A stretch of 64,000 bases of DNA from Anadara kagoshimensis (taxonomy: Eukaryota; Mollusca; Bivalvia; Arcoida; Arcidae), in the NCBI GenBank assembly GCA_021292105.1, contig CM037861.1, positions 61,719,566 through 61,783,565 on the forward strand, given 5' to 3'. The position numbers and the translations under genes were made by a program. Positions 53,411-64,000 of the stretch are shown here, in pieces. The stretch's first letter is position 1; each line of letters begins with the position of its first letter. A model generated the notes under the pieces. That model did no database searches. It had not been told where the DNA came from and saw nothing but the letters and a program-made list of their open reading frames with translations.

Positions 53411-54597
53411 GTTTCGTATTCTTTGTTGCTTTAACTACATTGTTTTACTTGCATATATAGTTTTCTGTTTTAGTTAATGACCAGTCAAGTTTTAATGTTC
53501 AGTTAAAAAAACCAATTGATTATTGTTTATTGTTTTACAGACTTAGTTCTAGTAATTTTCAATAAATAAATTCAAATTCTCTGATATGATATAATCTAGA
53601 TAAAGAAGAATATGCCAACCTTCCTTTGATGTGAATAACAAAGAAGTGTTTAATATAACGTAAATAGATATTAAAACATTGCATAACAAAGAAAATAATA
53701 ATCTTAATGTATTTTAGGAACATCCGTCAATGATAAAAAGTTTGCGAAGGCGTTCCATTCAACTACCAAGGTGCATCTTTAATACAATGTATTATATAAA
53801 ACCTTTATATGAACCTTTGAACTTCAAGCGATTAAACGTACATGGCAAAATAGATCAACATTCTTATAGGATTTGTTCCTGAAATACGATTTGATTCTTA
53901 ATCAACAAAGAGTGCATATTGCTTATTATTGATGTGTTCATATCCGCGCTGAATTCATATATCTGCAGCTATACATGTGGGATGGTAATATAATGATTAT
54001 ATGAAAATTTATGTGAATGAATACTTTTGGTTTTAATTTAAATGAAGTTATTCAATATAATGTATAATTAAAGTACAATGTATTTGAAACACACCACTCC
54101 TGAAACCTTATTAGCGATGCAAACTAATATACTTTAATCATTTTCTCATCCTATAGTTTTTGTTCCTCCCATTCATACGATAGCTTTCACGAGTTTAGCG
54201 GTCCATTTAGAGCAAACTTCTAGTTGCATACAGTCTGTGATTACGTACTGGTTTCTTAAATTGATTTCTGTCTTTCCATTAGTTTTTTTCTGTGTTGTCA
54301 ATTAAACAATTAAATGTGAGTTACAAAACATTTGCAGCGTTAGATAATATTACACAATGAAGACATGAATATTCTGTGTGCATTTGAAGAAAATTTGTTA
54401 TAGGGCAAAAACGTTTTCATGGCAATTTGAATAAATACTAGTGAACATCTTTCCACCATTGGAGACTTTCAATGGAAACATACAGAACAGAAATTCTAAA
54501 TCTCAAAAAGTTAACATTTTCACTGTTTACAAGACCATGTGAAACAAAAAAAAAATACCAGTGTTTATATTCATTAAGTATTATAGTAAATCAAAAG
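53411..54597. other. No gene recognised
   Basis: AT-rich spacer without credible frames or repeats. Confidence 0.45.
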
Positions 54598-54785
54598 AAA
54601 CATAACAATTCATGTCAAAACCAAAATCCTAAAGCACAATTAAAACTTTGAAGCTGGAACATTAGGATAAAGACATGAACTTCCACCAGGGAAGCCAGGC
54701 CAGGTGCATTGGAAGGGTAAGCACCTTCTGTTTTGCTAGCTACACCCGCCACGTGTGCAATCATAATTGGAAATGAAAGGAAAGA
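54598..54785 (-). mobile_element. PLE 3' end fragment
   Basis: Antisense terminus AACAATTCATGTCAAAACCA, then GAACTTCCACCAGGGAAGCC, GGTGCATTGGAAGGGTAAGC and GCTAGCTACACCCGCCACGT. It is truncated just before the RT stop. Confidence 0.7.
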
Positions 54786-56064
54786 TGCTAATAAATGCGA
54801 TGCCAAGAATGTGACACAAAAATATCAATTTTTACCTTGACCAGATCCATTTCAATGGAAACGTTCATATTATATTATTTATGACGAAACTATCAATTTT
54901 CACACATCGCGTCCCACATAACAAGTAATGAGACGGCCATATCACAATTTCTCAGTAATATAATATAGGATCAACAACAGACAAGTCAGCCATAAAGTAA
55001 AATAGGGGTTTTGCTTCTATATGTTTTCTTACTAAAATAGCAACACAAATGACATTGGCTGTTTGGTATATTTTTAACATTCATACAAATGAGCAAGTTA
55101 TAACATTTTCCTCAGTTTTACTATTACTTCATTTGTTTTTTTAAATACGCATTTTGCAGTAAAAATACTTTAAATAGATAATACAACAAAACAATAATTT
55201 ATATTTATTTTAAAAAGAATTCAACAATAATATAAAGATGACAAAGACTTTAAAACATAAAATGCACGTAATATAATGTTTTTGTTATGATAAGTCTATG
55301 AATTGCAGCTACTCAACCGTAGTGCAAAATAGATTTGTCAACATTATCTGGATAATATATTGTTTATTTTTAAATTTGGCCACATGGGCACATCAAACTG
55401 CAAATTAACTGTGATGATAGGGGTAGTAAATATACACACTACTGAATAGACGTTTGTTATGTCGTCCAATAAAGATGACATCGGCACGTTTTATCTGTAT
55501 AATGTTTTTATTCTCATTTTTTGCATGCTTCTATACATCGTTCTTAGTTTTTGGACATGAACAAATAATGTTATTTGGTCTGAATAATTTATATATTTAA
55601 TTTGTATATTAGGATACGAATGTAAGTTTTACAAATAATGCATGTGTAACCGGCTAACTGGACCGGAGTTTACTTTAACATATCTAGGTGGAGTCTCTTG
55701 ATTAACTATATATGCCAGTTTTCAAAATTTTGGACTTAGATTAAGGCATGTTTGTGTCTGAAATAATACATTTTACCGATGTAATATACATATTTAATGG
55801 GATGACATAAGGCATGTTGATTTGACAATCAGATACAGGTATAAGATTTTTATAATCAAACAATAGTAGAAAGTCGATAGCATTGTAGATAAACATGTTT
55901 GTAACAGAAAGTACTTTTCTAAATTGTTTTCGACAGCACTTTATTTTTGCGATATTCAAGATCGAAAATTACGCAAGAAATTATGTATTTATATTATTCA
56001 TATTCGCGAATAAAAAGAGTCGTAAATATTAAAATGGCCAATAATAATCTGATCCAAAAGTTTT
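54786..56064. other. No gene recognised
   Basis: AT-rich spacer. The 72-codon minus frame at 55741-55959 has no motif. CG-containing words near 55950-56020 resemble the interior of the MITE at 53 kb. Confidence 0.45.
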
Positions 56065-56254
56065 TAATCAAACACAAACATACCGGCCTATGTCCTAATC
56101 ACGGTACCAAAAGCAAAGTAAAAAGATTGAAAATAGCAAATTAAGTTGAAAATGTGAAAGTGAGGCTGGGTGCTACGAAAGGTTTAGCATATCTTGTTTA
56201 GCTAGCTACACTGCAAACATGTAACATCAAAACTGTGATTGAAAGGAACAAGAA
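56065..56254 (-). mobile_element. PLE 3' end, decayed
   Basis: AAACACAAACATACCGGCCT, GAAAGTGAGGCTGGGTGCTA and GTTTAGCTAGCTACACTGCA follow the antisense 3'UTR with many changes. The CTTCCACCAGG hairpin arm is lost. Confidence 0.65.
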
Positions 56255-56659
56255 TAAAATATAAAAAATTGCAGACAATATTCAATTGAACATTGTTGTC
56301 ACCGTTGTCTGGTACGATCAGAGTGAACGCCTACAAAAGACCCGAAAGGGATATCTTTTACACTAGTTTTGCACATAAAACAGTTCCTTGACAGAGATTA
56401 AAAAAATAACCCAGAACCACAACTTAAATACGTATTACCATTCATGTAAGAGAAAGATTATGTTATATTTTGAAGTATGGGTTTTTTGCTAAAATGTTAT
56501 CAGAATCTTTATAAATATTGTTTTAAGAAAGAATTAAGCAACAATAAGCCAACATTTGATGTAAATTACGACATATTATCGAATGAATAAATGGAATTAA
56601 GTTCAATATACCATAAAGAGATTAATTAATGTTAAACAACAACAATAATTATATTTGTT
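56255..56659. other. No gene recognised
   Basis: AT-rich spacer. Confidence 0.35.
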
Positions 56660-56946
56660 TACAGTAGAGTAAGAAGTCAGTACATATGTATGTATGTGTT
56701 GATCGTGCCATGTGTCTGTATTTTATTTGTTTCTGTGTTTTAAATTGCACTGGATATTGCAACATACATGTTTTTAATTAATTTTTTCTATTTTGCCATC
56801 TGCAGATGGATTTCGTCTATTGAATAATTTTATGCAGAAGGTTGTTTTTAAATGTCCACACAGAAACAAAGGAACACAATACAGACACATGACACGATCA
56901 ACACATATTTGCACTGCTGAATAGAAAAATCAGCTTTTTTACTGTA
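56660..56946. mobile_element. MITE with ~50 bp subterminal inverted repeats
   Basis: Ends in TACAGTA at the left and TACTGTA inverted at the right. After a variable stretch the arms ATGTGTTGATCGTGCCATGT GTCTGTATT and AATACAGACACATGACACGA TCAACACAT are inverse copies with one mismatch over about 29 bp, continuing into TTTCTGTGTT and its inverse. Non-coding, 287 bp. Tc1/mariner-like tips, but a different sequence from MITE family 1. Confidence 0.75.
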
Positions 56947-57490
56947 AGGGGCTTTCGGATTACATAAATGCTTACAAATATATAACATTTTGAAAAAAAA
57001 CTATGAAGGCGCCCTGAACAACACCCAAGCGTCATCTTCATTATATAAGTAAATATTTAGAGAGTTTGTCAACATCAAAGGATGTTCAAAGAAGTAGAGA
57101 CAAAATACAGAACAAAAGATATATATCATAAAAGAGATTTCAGTGTAACATTATAGGTGTTTTTATTCAGGTAAAATAGATAGTTCTACGTCTAAAGTGA
57201 ATCGATGTCTATTGTAATGATAAGATTTTTTATTTTTATTCCTTTAGATGTTTTTGTTTTTCAAAAGAGAATGCTGAAATCGATTTTGCGGACATTGTAA
57301 ATTTCATAAAAACCTAGAACTCTCTTAGAATGACTTAATACATTATCAGCTATGAATATTACGAACCGACGACAAATCAATGGATACAGGATACAACTAG
57401 TATCTGTGTGAACTTCTTAAATATTTCTCCAAGCAAGCAATGACTTACGACTGGTACGAACTAACTCAGACAAATAAACAATAAACAATA
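56947..57490. other. No gene recognised
   Basis: AT-rich spacer. Confidence 0.35.
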
Positions 57491-57491
57491 T

Positions 57492-57539
57492 TATTATTAT
57501 TATATATAATATATATATATTATATATATATAATATATA

Positions 57540-57572
<33 letters not shown>
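57492..57572. repeat. (AT)n / TTA repeat, self-complementary
   Basis: ATTATT units followed by long TATATA runs broken by AATA and TTAT. It can form cruciforms. Confidence 0.9.
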
Positions 57573-57952
57573 AAGGATGCAGATAAATTCTTTGGGTAAA
57601 AATCTCCATAGATTATGACAAAATCTTTTTTAGCAATTACATTTTAGTTATCACAGCTGCTTTATGTTTCTCAGTTGTAGCTTAACGACTTTCCTTATCA
57701 AGTAAATAAATATTTTTTCAGGTTGTCAGACTTAAACGAAAGAAAACATAAGAGGTTAGTTTCATCACTCATTTTGTATCAAACAAGATAAAATAAAACT
57801 ATTTCACAAGCTTTAAGCAATCCATGGTGATCGTATTCAAGATATTATTTAAGTTCATTGAGTGACAATTGTTGTCGCAAAAATCATAAATGAACATCAA
57901 TCATTCCTTAATATGATTTCCGTTTTCCTAGCCAAATGCTGATGTTTTTCCA
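57573..57952. other. No gene recognised
   Basis: AT-rich spacer. Confidence 0.35.
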
Positions 57953-58120
57953 AAATAAACACACATATACCATTCTATGTCCAAATCAAATTCAAAACTT
58001 TGAAAACTGGAAAATGAAGTATAACACGTGACCTTTTATCAGGGAAGTAGGGTCGGGTGCTCCGGAAGGGTAAACACCTCTTGGTTAGCTAGCCAAACAC
58101 GTCATGTGTGAAATGAAATT
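57953..58120 (-). mobile_element. PLE 3' end fragment
   Basis: Antisense terminus with ATACCATTCTATGTCCAAAT, then CAGGGAAGTAGGGTCGGGTG, CTCCGGAAGGGTAAACACCT and TTAGCTAGCCAAACACGTCA. It is moderately decayed. Confidence 0.7.
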
Positions 58121-59037
58121 ATATCATTTGATTTTTAATCGAAAACCAGAAAGTTGTTGCTGAAAATTTTGCTTTTTAATGAATCAAAGGCATCACGAAC
58201 ATACCAATAACTGGCCACATAACCTAAAGAAATGGAAATTTTGATAATGCAGATTGGTATTTATTTATTTCCGAGTTTAATGTGTAATATGTATGTTTAA
58301 AAGTCGTTTTTATATTTTAATTATTTTCTGATATTGATGTCCATGTCTTTATTTTTTTTAATTAATTAGTTTTATGTCAATGATATACCTGATATCAATT
58401 TCTTATTTATTTCTCCTTTTTCCTAAGACAATTGATTAAGTTATATTTAAATAAATACAAACACTCAAGTCTATGTTTTAGTTCATATTCAGAAAAAAAT
58501 CATTATTATACATTTGGCAATCCACATACAAAAAACCATCATTAGGTGAAATATATATATATGAGATAGTGTTATATATGTTAATAACAGCGGCGTTAAC
58601 ACTCTTATTTAAATAAAACAACGCACAAGTTTATGCAAAAATCAAATTGAGTAATAGTATTAATCCATCTCCATCCTCTTAACTTTAGACAATGAATTGA
58701 CCGTTTGTTACAATGACGACTTATCTAGACGTAATCAACCATTACTAAAACATTGAGTTAATTACGGGGTCATTGTTCTTCATACAAACCTAAATCTATT
58801 GATTATCGTCCTTGGCGATTATATTCACAACACTTGTAATCTAATTTGTTTGCTGATTACGTCTACGACTAGAGGACTATCGGGTTAACTCACAATTCCT
58901 GTCTTCATAATGGCCATATTTTTATTGAATAATAACAAACTTTTAAACATATGTGATGGCTTGTGTAAAATAAATATATTTATGTTATAATGTGTTACTT
59001 CGCCTAAAATGTGCCTAAAGGTTGATGCTGAGGTAAA
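58121..59037. other. No gene recognised
   Basis: AT-rich spacer. Confidence 0.4.
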
Positions 59038-59039
59038 TA

Positions 59040-59130
59040 TAACTGTCCATTACACAAAAGCAAAGTAATAAGAAACTTTGAAAAGTAACAAATTCTGTTA
59101 ACCCTGTGGACTTCCACTAAAAAATAAGTT
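59040..59130 (-). mobile_element. PLE 3' terminus, heavily decayed
   Basis: AAAAGCAAAGTAATAAGAAA CTTTG, then GTTAACCCTGTGGACTTCCA CTAAAAAATAAGTT keep the order of the antisense terminus. This is the weakest of the set. Confidence 0.4.
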
Positions 59131-59775
59131 CCTGTATAATATGTAAAAGTGTAGTTAGATTTCAACGACTAAAATATTTGCCATGTGATTTGTTTTGGCT
59201 TTTACTTTCTATTTCCTTTTACAAGATGTTGCATTTTTATGATTATGATCTTAAGTACACTTTGTAGCCAATATTCACCCTTATTGATACAATTAATACA
59301 AGTCTATTATGTCCTCACCTTTCTTAAATATTTTAAAGTATGAGCCAAGCCTTCAAAGCCTTTAAGCCATCAGAGTAGTGTTTATCTCAGTTTCAATGGG
59401 ATAAAGGACTCAAAATACAAGAATCCCTCTGGACTGGATAGGACTACAGTGCGTGGCACGGTTAACCAAATTTTTGTACATATACATATCCATTCATTTT
59501 TGAAAAAGTTTTTGAATTGATCAATTTAGTATTAAACAATTAAACTGGGCATTTCTTCTTTGTTATATATATATCGAGTACACACATAGACAGCTGAACA
59601 GACCTTATGTTGTACTTGTTGCTACCAGAGCAGCGAACTCTATAAAGTGTTGTATTTGTTATTTTATGGTTTTACGTTAATCTAGTATGACCTATATATG
59701 ATTCCATTGTTGAATTCTTAGTGTTATATTCTTGACTGAAAGACTTAAAATGAAAATAAAATGTCAAAGTGAATG
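59131..59775. other. No gene recognised
   Basis: AT-rich spacer. Confidence 0.35.
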
Positions 59776-59779
59776 CCCT

Positions 59780-60064
59780 CAATAACATTTAAAACAAATT
59801 TGAACTCGATTCTTCAAGGTAGAGACTCGAAAATAGGAAGTGACTGTTCTTTCGTCACTAGGAATAAAGAAACGAGAGTCACCTGGTACTTCAGAAGTGA
59901 CCTTAAAAACTGATGCCCCATGTGACGGTAGATGTGGCACGCTTAAGAACCCTTCCTGCACATTGTCCTGAGCGCACCACAAAGGTCAAAATTTTAACCA
60001 TTTCACCTTAAGGTGGTGACGCCATAACTTAAATATTTTGTTTAAATTTGGACCTAAAATCCCC

Positions 60065-60107
<43 letters not shown>
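59780..60107 (+). mobile_element. SINE body with (AATC)n tail
   Basis: The body contains CACTAGGAATAAAGAAACGA, AGTCACCTGGTACTTCAGAA GTGACCTTAAAAACTGATG and GTGACGGTAGATGTGGCACG CTTAAGAA, which in reverse complement match a molluscan SINE body known to me. The 3' end is an (AATC)n tail (60067-60107). The tRNA-like head is missing or decayed, so the copy is probably 5'-truncated. The minus-strand 67-codon frame inside is not a gene. Confidence 0.55.
60067..60107. repeat. (AATC)n microsatellite, SINE tail
   Basis: About ten perfect AATC units at the 3' end of the SINE body. Confidence 0.95.
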
Positions 60108-61580
60108 TGTAAGGGAAAGAATACCCTGAATTCAAAAAAATCAAAGAAGAAAAATTTCGGAATTGTGAACTAGCCGGGGATGCCGCTAAAACGGTAAGCA
60201 AATAAAGCCACAAAATATCAACGTGTCTATATTAATTCTTTGTCTCAAAGCATAGAGAGGTTTCGGGTTCTTTCTATATCCTATCGTTCCATATTATTAC
60301 TGAAGATTTTTTTATTTCGAAAGGTTCTATAGAACCTCCACAAAGACTGATCAGTTTTAAGGGCACAGTGATTATTTTTGTCATTTTTGGTTTCTATTAC
60401 ATTTTAAAATCATTTATTATTTCTAGCTACATTCATTTAAAAAAAATCTGTGAATGAATTATAATTTTTGTTTCTGAAGAAATATGTAACGTAATTAAAT
60501 ACAGTTCAGTGATTGTAAAATTTTATTCTCAGTTGGTTTAGGTTTAAGTATTGTGGATGATGTTAAGCAAAGAAATTACCATAACACGGTTCTGTTGTAT
60601 ATCGGCACGCTAATGTAAAACTTTTAACGATATATGGACCTAAAGATTTATTTCGTTTCACGTGCATTTAAAATTTGTTATTGGCCAACTACATAACAAT
60701 CTAGAATAAAACCCGAGACAGACAGTCGGCTTTACGGATTACGTAAGTATATAATTTTGAGTGATCAATCAAATGGTTTATTCTGTTTGAAACTGATGCA
60801 AAAATGTACAACATAACACAACCAGGAATACAAAACAATTCCAGCAATTGATAAAATCTACAAGACATATTTTGATAACTAGTTATGGAATTCTGAAATA
60901 TTCAGTAATGTGGTTGTAGTACAAAAATTGATATAGGACTATCAATATTTACAATATCATCAAGATATTGAGGTGTTCTGTTAAAAATGTTATATTTTAA
61001 GCCCTTACAAACCTGTCCATGAAAGATTTTTCCTTTGCAATAAAGAAAACGATCATTAGAAAGTGAATAACAGTTAGATCTAAAATCATTTTTACTTCCG
61101 TATTGGTGTATTAATTTTATTTTATTACACCTCATGTAAAAATCTGGACTTCTCATTGGATAAGAGCTATGTAATTATTTGAAGTCACATAACATTTATA
61201 ATGTCAAATAGCTTCAGTCGCCTCCTTTCCTTGATCACGTCAGCGTTTGATCGAAACATGTTATCAGATGTGCCTATGCATGCGTCTTGTTGTTAGTGAT
61301 GTTTATAACATTCGATCGTAATCCGCAACAACACCACACATTGAAGTTGAAACAGCAAAATGATTGTCTAGGTTAACAACGAATACCTTTCAAAGTTTTT
61401 AGAGTTTAGACTCAACATTAACCAGTCAACCAAAGAACTATTAAGCGGTTTGTAGATACTTTTCAGCAATTTCTACATTGGCCAGAGTTACTCTGGGTTT
61501 TGTTAATTTAAAAAATGATTCATTATATGGATTCACATGAAGTATCAGTAAAATGAAACATACATTAGGTCTAATGAAGT
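60108..61580. other. No gene recognised
   Basis: An 84-codon minus frame (60902-61156) has mixed composition and is among the less random-looking frames here, but I recognise no motif or family in it. The rest is spacer. Confidence 0.4.
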
Positions 61581-61699
61581 AAATATTACATTTCTGACAT
61601 GGTAAAAGTATTGATTGTCATGATAGGCTATCGTTTCGGCAAACAATGCTTCCTGTGGGTGACAATATATACTGCCACATTGTCAGAAATGTAATATTT
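61581..61699. repeat. Perfect 19 bp inverted repeat
   Basis: AAATATTACATTTCTGACA (61581-61599) and TGTCAGAAATGTAATATTT (61681-61699) are exact inverses separated by 81 bases, with weaker inward extension (GTATTGATTGTCA and TGACAATATATAC). It could be a very small MITE. Confidence 0.8.
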
Positions 61700-63320
61700 A
61701 ATATATATTATTTTTTCATAACTGACATTATTGTTTACCCAGCAATGACAATAATATATTGCAGATAATGAAACAAAACCTAGTAAACATTTTTTTTCAG
61801 GTAAGTACAAAGTAACAAGAGTGTGATAAACAAAAACACCCCACGGCTTCATATAAAATGTGAGATTCAGTGTTGAATTTCCAATAAATTGAACTCTAAC
61901 ATATTACTAGTATTTTGTTACACATTTTCAAAGTGTTCAAAACAAAATCAAAATGTCAAGCGTGAATCAACGATTCCACTAAATTACATTTACTATAAGA
62001 TTTCTGAAGGCAAAGTGATCAAATAACTTATTTTTGTACATATTTTAAAAGTCAGAATATCGTTTTCTTATATAGTTTCTATCTTGCAAGTAGTTCATCA
62101 TTTTGCTTATAAAGTTTTTGTCATGTAAGCAGTTAACGGTCATAAGGTGGTGTATAGGAAACATTCAAGACATGTAAACTATTTTACTTTATCCTTTATA
62201 ATATTTAATGTGAGCTTGAATTTTTAAGCTAATAATGAATCGTCCTTTCTTTGTTTTGGTGGTTTTTTGCTTTTTTCTGAGACTGGTTATTTTCTCTGCT
62301 GTTTTCTCATAATTTATAAAACCCTTCCTTGTCTTTATCGCCGTTCGTCATGAAAGTGTAAATTGATATCTTTTCTGTGATATATCGTTTCCGTTGCTTT
62401 TTACAGGTTGTTTTGGTGCTTTTTCTTTTATGAAGATTTTTGTTGTTTTATGATTTATTTGCTTGAATGTAAAATAATATTAAATTTTTCAGTTATTCAT
62501 TAAAATTGCAATCTGGTACCCATAGTTAATGACGTCATTTGGTTGTTAAAACATATGTGATCTTATATTCAACTATCCGAGTTTTATAAATAATGCACAC
62601 AATATAACATTATTGTTTTAACAATATTTAACTCGTAAAAAAGCATTATATAAAATTTATTTAACTTTTAAAAAACTTTAAAATTCAATTTTACAAAAAC
62701 GCTCAAGAAAATAATCTATGTATATGTCGTATCTGTACATCATCTGTATCATCTTAGTAATTGTGAAAGCTTGCACTGAACACTCTACGAAACTGTCATT
62801 GAAAATAAATATGATGACATGTGAGACAAGTCTTTGTTCATGATAATGGATGATACGTTTGAAATGATTTAAAATGTAAAAGCATAATCACACTAGAGTT
62901 TTAATATTTCATGGAATTCTTTACAGTATCATTTTTCAAAATGCTTTCTATGGTTTAAAACGATATTTAAGTTGCATTTTGCTGATCATTAATCATTATG
63001 GCAGAACATTTATTTATGTGATTTATTTTTTTTTATAGCTTTATTTTGAAAAATGTTACAATAATATTTAGATTTAAGATTTTAATCTCCTGTTAAAGCA
63101 AAGATTCATTGTTGCATACACATGTATATATTGTACAGTTATAATTTTTCCCGAACACGATTTTAAATCGTTCAGTAAATTAAATGTAAAAATGGATAAA
63201 TAATGAGCTTTTACTTTACATTCATCATAAATATAAAGGTAACGTATTCATAGTCCGTTCGGCTGGATATGGGGTCAAACCTACAGAAAATGTCAACAAT
63301 TACTTTAAATATTTTTTAGT
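61700..63320. other. No gene recognised
   Basis: AT-rich spacer. The 74-codon minus frame at 61628-61852 overlaps the inverted repeat and shows no motif. Confidence 0.45.
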
Positions 63321-63321
63321 C

Positions 63322-63322
63322 A

Positions 63323-63394
<72 letters not shown>
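63322..63394. repeat. Compound (AT)n(GT)n microsatellite
   Basis: About 14 AT units followed by about 22 GT units, lying directly at the 3' end of a minus-strand PLE tail. Confidence 0.95.
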
Positions 63395-63396
<2 letters not shown>

Positions 63397-63397
63397 A

Positions 63398-63580
63398 GTC
63401 ATCAACACAAACATACCGGTCGAGTTTAAGATGACAATTTCAAAAGAAAAACAAAGTAAAAACTTTGAAAACTGACATATGAACTTGCACACGTGGAATT
63501 CCACCAAGGATGTAAGACTGTGTGTTACAGAAGGGTAAGCACCTCCTGTATAGCTATACGGAAAACTAAAAATTCAGAAT
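63398..63580 (-). mobile_element. PLE 3' end abutting a microsatellite
   Basis: Antisense terminus ACACAAACATACCGGTCGAG, CACACGTGGAATTCCACCAA GG, then GAAGGGTAAGCACCTCCTGT ATAGCTA. The terminus lies within a few bases of the GT run. Confidence 0.7.
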
Positions 63581-63854
63581 GTTATAAACAAAGAATTGAT
63601 TGATTGAAAGGTGTTTACGTTCCAGTCAAGAGGAAGAATCAAAGGTACGTCAGATATATATCCAAGATAAAAATACGCCTTACTTATTACGATTTAATTC
63701 AGACCGCTAGTTACTCTTGACTTTTTGGAGCCATTGGTCCGTTTTTAGTAATAATGTTCTACATTTGATTCAAATGAAACCTTGATTTTAATGAAATCGA
63801 TTCACATGATACCTTTGTATCCAAAACTACCATGGAAAAATATGGCTTCCCACA

Positions 63855-64000
63855 GTTTCATTTACCTATCATTCTCAATTTTGATTTGATTTCACATTTG
63901 GGAATGAACCCGGTTAGAAAGGAGGTGCTTACTGTTCCTAGAGCATCATTCCTCTAATGTTTGTTTATATGTTTAACTTAATGTGTCATTTTCAAAGTTT
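63855..64000 (+). mobile_element. PLE 3' end, decayed, cut by the window edge
   Basis: CAGTTTCATTTACCTATCAT TCTCAATTTTGATT, then AGAAAGGAGGTGCTTACTGTTCC.AGAGCA and ATGTTTAACTTAATGTGTCA TTTTCAAAGTTT match the plus-strand 3'UTR. It runs off the window. Confidence 0.65.

Noticed and set aside
57492..57572. Replication origin or cruciform signal
   Set aside because: A plain AT microsatellite. Nothing beyond composition supports a function.

Overview
The window looks like eukaryotic, AT-rich (roughly two-thirds A+T by eye), intergenic or intronic DNA from a marine bivalve mollusc. The bivalve call rests on repeat families recognised from memory: a pearl-like (Helentron-type) element with a tandem core of AGGTCA-type motifs, tRNA-derived SINE bodies, GGCGGATCC-type C-rich transposon ends, and Penelope-like elements accompanied by hammerhead ribozymes. 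A mytilid would fit the base composition, but the species is not determined. I recognise no host protein-coding gene, tRNA or rRNA. Almost all open frames are short, lack protein-like character, or fall inside repeats.

Layout. 1-5 kb: a hammerhead-ribozyme repeat and three 3' ends of a Penelope-like element (PLE). 6-10.3 kb: two small inverted-repeat elements, then a 2.2 kb pearl/Helentron-like element whose core is eleven 145 bp repeats. 10.3-28 kb: ten copies of one ~200 bp MITE family with CAGTACAGACC ends and TA target sites, mixed with old tandem arrays (43, 90, ~135 and ~140 bp units), palindromic foldbacks and SINE relics. 28-31 kb: a short-period array split by a transposon end, then a 942 bp C/G-rich inverted-repeat transposon with a 5 bp target duplication. 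30.9-35.6 kb: a 2.34 kb direct tandem duplication, nearly identical, with one breakpoint inside that transposon. 35.7-36.3 kb: four ~108 bp repeats made from the PLE 3' end. 39.5-43.3 kb: a direct 373 bp duplication and a long inverted repeat (arms ~0.6 kb) around a decayed LINE. 43.5-45.5 kb: the most complete PLE, a frameshifted reverse transcriptase joined behind a copy of its own 3' end. 46-64 kb: about a dozen more PLE ends on both strands, a two-unit hammerhead-ribozyme repeat, two more MITEs, a SINE and microsatellites.

The central theme is the PLE family: one broken RT body, about twenty 5'-truncated tails, a 3' region that can fold around an ACACGTG/CACGTGT stem with two inner hairpins, and four full-length hammerhead motifs. 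One (49.8 kb) has every catalytic core base and a perfect 7 bp stem I; one (1.4 kb) has an intact core with one stem I mismatch; two carry the same G-to-A change at the GAAA core. The MITEs concentrate between 11 and 28 kb, while PLE ends lie almost entirely outside that interval.
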